A DNA stretch of 19,625 bases from Paracoccus sp. (in: a-proteobacteria) (GTDB lineage: Bacteria > Pseudomonadota > Alphaproteobacteria > Rhodobacterales > Rhodobacteraceae), in NCBI GenBank assembly GCA_018056045.1, contig JAGPGI010000005.1, positions 1 to 19,625 on the forward strand. Reading direction: 5' to 3'. The notes below the pieces were generated by a model. The model made no database searches, was not told the origin of the DNA, and saw only the letters and a list, made by a program, of their open reading frames with translations. Positions 13,420 to 19,625 of this stretch are shown here, in pieces. Numbering within the stretch: the first letter of the stretch is position 1; every line of letters begins with the position of its first letter. Both the position numbers and the translations under genes were made by a program.

Positions 13420-14510
13420 AGAACCAGCGCCGTCCCGATCCCGCCCGCCGCCGCGATGGCCGCAAGCCCGGCGCCGCCGGCGGCGCGCAATTCGTGATAA
13501 AGCCGCACCGCCAGAACCGCGCCCGAGGCGCCGATCGGATGGCCGCGCGCCAGCGATCCGCCACCCGCGTTCATCACCGCCGGATCCAGCCCGGCCAGCC
13601 GCTGGCAGGCGATGGCCTGAACCGCGAAAGCCTCCATCACCTCGCTGCGCGCAAGATCCGTGGGCCGCAATCCGGACCGGGCCAATGCGCGCGCAATGGC
13701 CGCGACCGGCGCGCTGCCCGGCATGGCCGGATCATCGCCCAGGGTCGCGCCGCCGGTCAGCTCGACCGCGTCCAATCCGCGCGCCGCCCGTTCCGAGACA
13801 AGGACGCAAAAGGCCGCGCCATCGGCGGCCACCGACATATTGGCGGCGGTGATCTCACCGGTCACCGGCTGCGCGCGGGCGGCAAGGCGCAGGCCAAGGT
13901 CGCGGGCAAAGGGATCGTGCCCGATCCCGGCGATGGTGGTGATCTCGGCGGCCAGCCTTGCGGATGCCGCCCGCGCCTTGCCGTGGCTTTCGACCGCCCA
14001 GGCGTCCTGCTCGCCGCGCGAAATGCCAAGGCGGCGGCCCAGCAGATTCGCCGCCTCGGCCATGTCGGGATCGCGGTCGGGAAAGGGGGTAAAGGGCGGT
14101 GCGTCATAGGCTTCGGGCGCGCGCCCGTCGGCAAAGGTGCGCATCCGGACGGGTCGGCGCGAATAGCTTTCGACACCGCCCGCGACGACGATATCATGCT
14201 GGCCCGAACGGATCAGCGCCGCGCCCAGCAAGAGCGCATCCAGCCCGCCCGCGCATTGCCGGTCGATGCTGAGCCCGGCGACGGTCTGCGGCAGCCCCGC
14301 GGCCAGCGCCGCCAGCCGCGCCGGGTTGCCGCCCGCCCCCAGCGCGTTCGCGGCGATCAGTTCGCCCACCTCGTCCGGCGCGATGCCGGCATCGCCAAGC
14401 GCCGCGGCAATAACCGGCGCGGCCAGATCGTGCAAAGCCAAGGCGGCAAGGGCGCCACCCCGTGGCACGACGGGGCTGCGGCGGGCGGCGGCCAGAAACA
14501 CCCGGCTCAT
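13410..14510 (-). CDS. thiolase-family protein with non-canonical active site
   Basis: 366-residue thiolase-fold protein. The nucleophilic cysteine C86 (DRQCAGGLDA) and H324 (GHPIGASG) are conserved. However, the usual Asn of the NEAF motif is Met (M292 in MEAFA), and the second catalytic Cys of the usual CIGGGxG motif is Ala (A353 in AAAGGIG). Claisen condensation and thiolysis in classical thiolases use both missing groups, so it may act as a condensing or acyl-transfer enzyme, or have altered chemistry. The start codon overlaps the stop of the acyl-CoA ligase gene (ATGA), so the two are translated together. The substrate is unknown. Confidence 0.88.
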   Translation of the reverse strand: MSRVFLAAARRSPVVPRGGALAALALHDLAAPVIAAALGDAGIAPDEVGELIAANALGAGGNPARLAALAAGLPQTVAGLSIDRQCAGGLDALLLGAALIRSGQHDIVVAGGVESYSRRPVRMRTFADGRAPEAYDAPPFTPFPDRDPDMAEAANLLGRRLGISRGEQDAWAVESHGKARAASARLAAEITTIAGIGHDPFARDLGLRLAARAQPVTGEITAANMSVAADGAAFCVLVSERAARGLDAVELTGGATLGDDPAMPGSAPVAAIARALARSGLRPTDLARSEVMEAFAVQAIACQRLAGLDPAVMNAGGGSLARGHPIGASGAVLAVRLYHELRAAGGAGLAAIAAAGGIGTALVLQS

Positions 14511-15697
14511 GCGCGGGCTCCAAGCTGCGCGCGCAAGGTGACCAGATCGGGCTTGCCGCCGGCCAGCATCGGCAATTGCTCGACAAACACCACCCGGCGC
14601 GGCGCGGATGCCGCCCCCAGCCGGTCGCGGCAGGATGCCCGGATCGCGGCCGCGTCGCCGGCCCCCTCGATCACCGCGACCAGCGCATGGCCGCGCATCT
14701 GGTCGGGCAGGGCCAGAACCGCGCATTGCCGGATTCCGGGCAGGGTCAGCAGATGCGCTTCGATCGCTTCGGGAAAGACGTTCTGATCGGCGACGGTGAC
14801 CATGCGGTTCCGGCGCCCCATGAGATAGAGATTTCCCTGCCCGTCGATCCGGCCGAGCTCGCCCACGGTCAGAAAGCCGTCCGACCAGCGGGTGTCGTCG
14901 GACGAGCCCTCGGCATAGCGCAGGAAAAGATAGGGGCTCCGGACCCAGATTTCGCCCGTGCCATCGGTCCGGCGATGGGACGCGTCGCGGATCTCGATCC
15001 GGACGCCCGGATAGGCGCGTCCGACCGAGGCCGGCGGCGTGTCGTCCCCCGAGATGGTGATGAAGCTGGTCTCGGCCGCGCCGTAGAATTCGCGGATCCG
15101 GGCCTCGGGGCAAAGCCCGCCTGCCGCCTGCAGGCAGGCCTTGTCCAGCTTGCCGCCGCCACAGATGACATGGCGAAGCGCGGTCAGAGGCGCCGCCCCA
15201 CGCGCGGCGGCGATCAGCAGGCGCAGTTGTGCCGGGCTGCAATAGAGGACGCTCGCCCCGGTCTCGGACAATTGCCGCAACTGCCGGGCCGGGCTTGCGC
15301 CGCAAAGGTCGATCAGCCCGGTGCCGAGATGCATCGCCTCGACCGCCGCATAGCTGGCGAGCGAGCTTGCAAGGCTGCCCAGAATCGCATGGCGGTCGGT
15401 GCCGGTCAGGCCAAGGGCTTGCTGGTTGACCTCAAAACTGCGGATCCACGAGGCCTGGCTGCGCAGGATCCGCTTGGGCGGCCCGGACGAGCCCGAGGTC
15501 TGACACGACAGTTGCGGCGCCTCGCCCGGCAGGCCGGGCAGCGCGTCGATCCGCAGGGCGGGGGCGGTGCTGATGGCGAAGGACTGCCCGGCCACGATCA
15601 TCCGGGCAAGCTCGGCCAGCAGCGCGGCGTTGTCGCCCGGCCGCGCCGGTTCGATCAGCCGGAAGCCTTCGTGCAGGCGAAATTGCTCATGCGCCAT
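14507..15697 (-). CDS. short AMP-forming acyl-CoA synthetase/ligase
   Basis: 396-residue member of the ANL superfamily that activates a carboxylic acid as acyl-AMP and transfers it to CoA (or another thiol). The P-loop TSGSSGPPK is at 67-75, FYGAAET at 204-210, the VGELGRID core at 278-285, the hinge GRRNRMV at 294-300 and the catalytic Lys in GGKPD at K382. The P-loop normally lies 80-130 residues further in, so the N-terminal subdomain is much reduced, and this is the family's short form. The start is supported by AAGGAG 8 nt upstream. It is the first gene of a two-gene unit with the thiolase. The acid it activates is not evident. Confidence 0.88.
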   Translation of the reverse strand: MAHEQFRLHEGFRLIEPARPGDNAALLAELARMIVAGQSFAISTAPALRIDALPGLPGEAPQLSCQTSGSSGPPKRILRSQASWIRSFEVNQQALGLTGTDRHAILGSLASSLASYAAVEAMHLGTGLIDLCGASPARQLRQLSETGASVLYCSPAQLRLLIAAARGAAPLTALRHVICGGGKLDKACLQAAGGLCPEARIREFYGAAETSFITISGDDTPPASVGRAYPGVRIEIRDASHRRTDGTGEIWVRSPYLFLRYAEGSSDDTRWSDGFLTVGELGRIDGQGNLYLMGRRNRMVTVADQNVFPEAIEAHLLTLPGIRQCAVLALPDQMRGHALVAVIEGAGDAAAIRASCRDRLGAASAPRRVVFVEQLPMLAGGKPDLVTLRAQLGARA

Positions 15698-15922
15698 TTG
15701 CCGCGCTCCTTGCTTTGGCCTGCAAAGCCATATCAGCGCGCACCCCGTGCGGCAATTCAGGCGCGGCCTTGCCCGCAAGTTGCGCGTGGTGGTCGGGGAG
15801 GCGGCTGCTGGCGGTGGGCCGCCCCGATCATGTCGCGCGGGCAGGGGCGGTCATTGCCCCCTCGACGGGTTTTCCCGCGCGGGGTATCAGCGCGGCGGAA
15901 CCTGTCGCGGGAGTGTCGGAAC

Positions 15923-16600
15923 ATGCAGGAACTCGAGCAGTTGCGGGCGCTGGCCGACCCGGAGAAGGCGGCCGAAATGGCGGCCTATCACAAGGCGGAG
16001 CGCGTCTATCTGGGCGTGACGGTGCCGGTCATCGACGAGATGGCCCGCGAATGGCGCGCCGGACTGGACGTGCCGGGGCGGGTCGATCTGGCGCGCCGGC
16101 TTTGGGACAGCGATATCCACGAGGGGCGCGTCGCCGCCGCCAAGCTGCTGACGCAGGCGCGGATCCGGCCCGATGACGGGGTCTGGGCGCTGATCGCCTC
16201 ATGGGTGCCGCAATTCGATGGCTGGGCCATCGCCGACCAGGCCATGAATGCGGGCGAGCGGCGGCTGATGGCCGATCCCTCGCGGCTGGACGAGGTCGAG
16301 ACCTGGCTCGAAGATCCAAGCTTCTGGGTGCGGCGCGCGGCGCTGGTCGGGACCTTGCCCTGGACCAGCATCCGCAATCCCAAGCCCGAGGATCTGGCCC
16401 GGCGCGAGCGGGTGCTGGGCTGGCTGGAGCGGCTGGCCGACGACCGCGAATGGTTCATCCAGAAGGCCATCGGCTGGTGGCTGCGCGACCTGTCCAAGCA
16501 CGATCCGCAGCGCGTCCGCGACTGGCTCGGGGCGCATGGCGCGCGGCTGAAGCCCTTTGCCCGGCGCGAGGCCGGGCGGCGGCTGGATCAGCCGGAATAA
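15923..16600 (+). CDS. AlkD-like DNA alkylation repair protein
   Basis: 225-residue all-helical protein of the AlkC/AlkD HEAT-like-repeat DNA glycosylase family, which removes 3-methyladenine and 7-methylguanine bases. Visible family features are LYLGVTVPVID-like start (YLGVTVPVIDEMAREW, 28-43), AKLLTQARIRPDD, the FDGWAIADQAM segment (99-109), the FWVRRAALV segment, and WFIQKAIGWWLRDLSK near 180-195. The Asp and aromatic residues of the latter regions line the active site in AlkD. GGGAG lies 9 nt before the ATG. Its stop overlaps the end of the convergent lipoprotein gene by 13 nt. A specific regulator or SOS box is not visible. Confidence 0.9.
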   Translation: MQELEQLRALADPEKAAEMAAYHKAERVYLGVTVPVIDEMAREWRAGLDVPGRVDLARRLWDSDIHEGRVAAAKLLTQARIRPDDGVWALIASWVPQFDGWAIADQAMNAGERRLMADPSRLDEVETWLEDPSFWVRRAALVGTLPWTSIRNPKPEDLARRERVLGWLERLADDREWFIQKAIGWWLRDLSKHDPQRVRDWLGAHGARLKPFARREAGRRLDQPE

Positions 16601-17142
16601 ACCTCGATCAGCGGCAGGTCGGTCAGGCTGACCCCGATCAGTTGCAGCGCCGGCAGGGACACCTGACTGCCGCCACCGGCACCGCCCAAGGGGATCAGCC
16701 GCACCTTGGCGGATTTGCCATTGGCCGGGTTCACGATGCGGCCATCGGTCTCGGATTGCACCAGCGGCGTCTTGACCCAGAAGCCCGGCTGCGAGGGATC
16801 GCCGAGCGAGGCGACGGTGCTGCCCAGCCGGCGCTCGCCCGTCGTGGCGGGCGCGGCGGCGGCGGCGCTGCGTTCGACCTCGGTCGTGGTGTTCAGGGCG
16901 GCGGCGCTTTGTCCCGCCGGAACGCCGATGCTGCTGGCCGATGTGTTTTTGCCCGGCGTGCGCGGTGCCGTGCCCTTGAGCACCGGGCCTGCGATCACCG
17001 GCTGGCCGGTGCCCGGATCGGTCATCGTTTCCAGCACCGGCGCCTGACCCGGAGGGGCCTGCGGGGTCTTGGCAGTTTGCGAACAGGCGGCCAGCGTCAG
17101 AAGCGATAAAGCAAGCAGGCTGCGAAGAAGGGGCGCGGTCAT
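16588..17142 (-). CDS. putative outer-membrane or periplasmic lipoprotein
   Basis: 184 residues with an N-terminal lipoprotein signal ending LTLAAC (Cys20 as the lipidated residue). A long Pro/Ala/Thr-rich, probably disordered segment (23-105) follows, then a compact C-terminal region (about 110-182: LGSTVASLGDP..GFWVKTPLV..ALQLIGVSLTDLPLIEVY). Proteins of this shape are common in Rhodobacteraceae and are sometimes mislabelled as D-galactarate dehydratase; nothing in the sequence supports such an enzyme. The ATG at 17142 has GAGG 6 nt upstream and gives the cleanest signal peptide; two upstream ATGs (17154, 17157) add only a few residues. No function can be assigned. Confidence 0.8.
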   Translation of the reverse strand: MTAPLLRSLLALSLLTLAACSQTAKTPQAPPGQAPVLETMTDPGTGQPVIAGPVLKGTAPRTPGKNTSASSIGVPAGQSAAALNTTTEVERSAAAAAPATTGERRLGSTVASLGDPSQPGFWVKTPLVQSETDGRIVNPANGKSAKVRLIPLGGAGGGSQVSLPALQLIGVSLTDLPLIEVYSG

Positions 17143-17284
17143 GAAATGCCTCATCATCCGAATTACCGGGTCAGGCTAACGGCCGGGCCGGGGCGCTGTC
17201 CACCGCCACCTGCGATATTGGTTACAGATCCATCAACGGATCGGCTGGCTTGTGCCGATGCCGGGCCGGGCTTATCTATAGGCC

Positions 17285-18292
17285 ATGGATTCCGTGACGC
17301 CCCTTATCGACCCCTTCGCCCGCCCGATCACCTATCTGCGGGTCTCGGTCACGGATCGCTGCGATTTTCGCTGCACCTATTGCATGTCCGAGCATATGCA
17401 GTTCCTGCCCAAGCGCGACCTGCTGACGCTGGAGGAACTGGACCGGCTGTGCTCGGCCTTTGTCGGCATGGGGCTGCGCAAGCTGCGCGTGACCGGGGGC
17501 GAACCCTTGGTGCGGCGCAATATCATGGAGTTCTTTCGCGCCATGTCGCGCCATCTGGGGCAGGGGCTGGATGAGCTGACCGTGACCACCAATGGCAGCC
17601 AGCTGGGCCGTTTCGCGTCCGAACTGGCAAGCTATGGCGTGCGGCGCGTCAATGTGTCGCTGGATACGCTGGACGAGGCGCGCTTCGCGCAGATCACCCG
17701 CTGGGGCAGATTGCCGCAGGTGCTTGAGGGGATCGAGGCCGCGAAGGCTGCCGGCCTGCGCGTCAAGATCAACACCGTGGCGCTGAAGGGCTTCAACGAG
17801 GATGAGGTATTCGGTCTCATCGACTGGTGCGCCGCTGAGGGCCATGACCTGACCTTCATCGAGGTCATGCCCATGGGCGAGATGGGCGAGGAGCAGCGCC
17901 TTGACCAGTATTGGGCGCTGTCGGACCTGCGCCGCCGCCTTGAGGAACGCCTGACCCTGACGCCGCTGACCGAGCGGACCGGCGGCCCCGCCCGCTATGT
18001 CCGCATCGAGGAAACCGGGCAGAAGATCGGCTTCATCACCCCGCTCAGCCATAATTTCTGCGAAAGCTGCAATCGCGTGCGTCTGACCTGCACGGGCGAG
18101 CTGTTCATGTGCCTGGGACAAGAGGACCGCGCCGATCTGCGCGCGCCGCTGCGCGCCGGCCCGGACGATACGCTTGTGCGACAGGCGATCCGCGACGCCA
18201 TCGCCCGCAAGCCCAAGGGCCATGACTTCGACTATTCCCGCCAGCATGTCGCAGGGCAGGTCAGCCGCTACATGAGCCATACCGGCGGCTGA
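17285..18292 (+). CDS. moaA: GTP 3',8-cyclase MoaA (molybdenum cofactor biosynthesis)
   Basis: 335-residue radical SAM enzyme of molybdopterin synthesis; converts GTP to 3',8-cyclo-7,8-dihydro-GTP before MoaC acts. The radical SAM cluster motif is C26-x3-C30-x2-C33. The second 4Fe-4S cluster is bound by C259, C262 and C276, with the NRVRLT arginines R264 and R266 that bind GTP. The C-terminal Gly-Gly needed for activity is present. VTGGEPL (69-75) and NVSLDT are typical core motifs. No clear ribosome site stands before the ATG (only AGG at 2 nt). A TATCTA hexamer at 17273-17278 with TTGTGC 17 nt further up would put the transcription start at or near the ATG, hinting at a leaderless mRNA. The other moa genes are outside the window. 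Confidence 0.96.
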   Translation: MDSVTPLIDPFARPITYLRVSVTDRCDFRCTYCMSEHMQFLPKRDLLTLEELDRLCSAFVGMGLRKLRVTGGEPLVRRNIMEFFRAMSRHLGQGLDELTVTTNGSQLGRFASELASYGVRRVNVSLDTLDEARFAQITRWGRLPQVLEGIEAAKAAGLRVKINTVALKGFNEDEVFGLIDWCAAEGHDLTFIEVMPMGEMGEEQRLDQYWALSDLRRRLEERLTLTPLTERTGGPARYVRIEETGQKIGFITPLSHNFCESCNRVRLTCTGELFMCLGQEDRADLRAPLRAGPDDTLVRQAIRDAIARKPKGHDFDYSRQHVAGQVSRYMSHTGG

Positions 18293-18784
18293 TCAGCGAT
18301 AGTCCAGCGTCACGATATCCTTGATGTGGCGCGCGCCGCGCAGATCGCCCGGAACCACCATGCGCAGCCCGTCGGAAAGTGGGGCGCCGTTCATTTCATA
18401 GGCCAGAACGACCGGGGTATTGCCGAAATCGGGCGCGATCTCGCCCACTGAAAAGGCGATCTGATGGCCGTCGCCCGCCGTCACCAGCACGACATGGCGC
18501 AGCGCAGGCTTGTGATCCTGGCCCACCAGCCCCGTGGCTTGCAGCAGATCCCACAGCAGCACCCCCTTGTAGATGCCGGTCTCGATCCCTTTCGAGCTGC
18601 GATAGGCGGCGGCGGTCTCGGTCGCCGGCATTGCGGCCAGACCCTCCACGCTCAGCTCGGTGCGGGTGCCGTCCGGGGCGGTCAGCACCGCAGATTCGGC
18701 CGCCGCCAGATTGCCTGCGCAGATCAGGGCGCAGGCAAGCATGGCGGCGGGACTGAAAATGATTCGATGTATACCATTAAACAT
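18293..18784 (-). CDS. exported sulfite-oxidase-fold (molybdopterin-oxidoreductase-like) small protein
   Basis: 163 residues with a signal peptide (hydrophobic [15 protein letters not shown], cleavage probably near residue 29-30). The mature part resembles the molybdopterin-binding fold of the sulfite oxidase family ([49 protein letters not shown]). It is shorter than full Moco enzymes and has no Cys in the mature part, so the usual Mo-ligating Cys is missing; cofactor binding is therefore doubtful. It abuts the moaA stop tail-to-tail with no gap, but the strands oppose, so cotranscription is impossible. Role unknown; possibly a periplasmic partner or a non-catalytic homologue. Confidence 0.82.
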   Translation of the reverse strand: MFNGIHRIIFSPAAMLACALICAGNLAAAESAVLTAPDGTRTELSVEGLAAMPATETAAAYRSSKGIETGIYKGVLLWDLLQATGLVGQDHKPALRHVVLVTAGDGHQIAFSVGEIAPDFGNTPVVLAYEMNGAPLSDGLRMVVPGDLRGARHIKDIVTLDYR

Positions 18785-18841
18785 ATCGGAGATATAACCA
18801 GCCTCGTTTCATAAGGCAATCGTCACATTTCGGGATAGAGT

Positions 18842-18856
18842 GTTCGCGTGATGTTC
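18842..18856. promoter_or_regulatory. SOS box (LexA-binding site) upstream of uvrA
   Basis: GTTC (18842-18845), seven bases, GTTC (18853-18856): the direct-repeat SOS box of Rhodobacter-type alphaproteobacteria, 77 nt before the uvrA start. LexA would repress uvrA until DNA damage. It also sits in the spacer of the divergent exported protein, which might share the control. Confidence 0.8.
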
Positions 18857-18933
18857 TGTTTTGCGGTTGCCATTTCGCCCGGCATGCCTATGTGTTGCGC
18901 TTGGCGGAATCAGGACGTGATCGGGACGTGGCG

Positions 18934-19625
18934 ATGGAACAGAAGTTCATCGAGGTTCGCGGGGCGCGCGAACACAATCTGAAGAACGTGGACATGGACA
19001 TCCCGCGCGACCAGCTGGTGGTGATCACCGGCCTGTCGGGCAGCGGCAAGTCCAGCCTTGCCTTTGACACGATCTATGCCGAGGGGCAGCGGCGCTATGT
19101 CGAAAGCCTGTCGGCCTATGCGCGCCAGTTCCTCGACATGATGGGCAAGCCGGACGTGGACCATATCAGCGGCCTGTCCCCGGCGATCTCCATCGAGCAG
19201 AAGACCACGTCCAAGAACCCGCGCTCGACCGTCGGCACGGTGACGGAAATCTACGACTATCTGCGGCTGCTGTTTGCGCGGGCGGGCACGCCCTATAGCC
19301 CCGCGACCGGCCTGCCCATCGAGGCGCAGCAGGTGCAGGACATGGTCGACCGCGTCATGGCCATGGAGGAGGGGACCCGCGCCTATCTGCTGGCCCCCAT
19401 CGTCCGCGACCGCAAGGGCGAATACAAGAAAGAGTTCCTTGAACTGCGCAAGCAGGGCTTCCAGCGCGTCAAGGTGAACGGCCAGTTCCATGAACTGGAC
19501 GAGCCGCCCAGCTTGGACAAGAAATTCCGCCACAATATCGACGTGGTCGTGGACCGCGTCGTCGTCGGCAAGGGGATGGAGACGCGGCTGGCCGACAGTT
19601 TCCGCACCGCGCTGGATCTGGCCGA
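18934..19625 (+). CDS. uvrA: excinuclease ABC subunit A, N-terminal part (runs off the window)
   Basis: The first 230 codons of UvrA, the damage-recognising ATPase of nucleotide excision repair. The N-terminal [14 protein letters not shown] and the Walker [10 protein letters not shown] (33-41) lead into [24 protein letters not shown] and [31 protein letters not shown], which are strongly conserved in all UvrA proteins. The usual zinc-finger cysteines and the second ATPase lie beyond the window. The ATG at 18934 gives the normal N-terminus ([16 protein letters not shown]); an in-frame GTG 6 nt upstream is possible. It is controlled by the SOS box at 18842-18856. Confidence 0.97.
   Translation, partial: MEQKFIEVRGAREHNLKNVDMDIPRDQLVVITGLSGSGKSSLAFDTIYAEGQRRYVESLSAYARQFLDMMGKPDVDHISGLSPAISIEQKTTSKNPRSTVGTVTEIYDYLRLLFARAGTPYSPATGLPIEAQQVQDMVDRVMAMEEGTRAYLLAPIVRDRKGEYKKEFLELRKQGFQRVKVNGQFHELDEPPSLDKKFRHNIDVVVDRVVVGKGMETRLADSFRTALDLA

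Noticed and set aside
13494..14786. 430-codon plus-strand open frame opposite the thiolase and ligase
   Set aside because: No domain signature; the minus strand carries clear thiolase and ANL motifs with ribosome sites and an ATGA junction.
14511..15305. N-terminal extension of the thiolase frame to a start at 15305
   Set aside because: The extra residues are an out-of-frame reading of the ligase gene; homology to thiolases starts at MSRVFLAAARR (14510).
16588..17142. D-galactarate dehydratase function for the lipoprotein
   Set aside because: The sequence has a lipoprotein signal and a disordered middle, with no catalytic motif of that enzyme family.
17227..17242. Short inverted repeat GATCC-N6-GGATC before moaA
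   Set aside because: Only 5-bp arms; I could not connect it with a known molybdate regulator site.

Overview
The window is GC-rich, dense, short-spaced bacterial DNA. Three signs point to an alphaproteobacterium of the Rhodobacterales, Paracoccus-like: a biotin ECF transporter in the order bioM-bioN-bioY, a GTTC-N7-GTTC SOS box upstream of uvrA, and the protein sequences. The genus is an inference, because no rRNA or other marker is present. I see no tRNA, rRNA, CRISPR array, insertion sequence or phage gene.

Layout. (1) 1-3346: a minus-strand sugar-acid or polyol catabolic unit (enolase-superfamily dehydratase/racemase, Zn alcohol dehydrogenase, and the first codons of a further gene). It is read divergently from a GntR-type regulator with two winged-helix domains; a 21-bp inverted repeat overlaps the catabolic promoter. 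(2) 3361-10517: the most unusual part. A minus-strand run encodes an M28 zinc aminopeptidase, a small lipocalin-like protein, an M43 metalloprotease with a perfect 31-unit Lys-Asp tetrapeptide repeat, and a MvdC/MvdD-like (graspetide-type) ATP-grasp ligase. A trypsin-like protease fused to a DNA/RNA non-specific nuclease is read divergently from it. The two metallopeptidases end in the same ~36-residue module, and none of the proteins has an obvious signal peptide. I propose this as a candidate undescribed peptidase/ATP-grasp/nuclease system. (3) 10518-13419: a hairpin-rich spacer, then bioMNY and a translationally coupled nitroreductase. (4) 13410-15697, minus: a short AMP-forming acyl-CoA ligase coupled by ATGA to a thiolase that keeps the nucleophilic Cys and the His but lacks two other catalytic residues. 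(5) 15923-19625: an AlkD-like DNA alkylation repair protein, a lipoprotein, moaA, an exported sulfite-oxidase-fold protein without a molybdenum-ligand Cys, and the 5' part of uvrA behind its SOS box.

How the parts work together. Region 1 is a self-contained, probably substrate-induced catabolic operon. In region 2 the ligase may join Lys to Asp/Glu side chains in the repeat of the neighbouring protease, with the shared C-terminal module as a docking or sorting signal; this is inference. Region 3 imports biotin. Regions 4 and 5 are core or accessory metabolism, DNA repair and molybdenum-cofactor functions with convergent, nearly gap-free gene ends.
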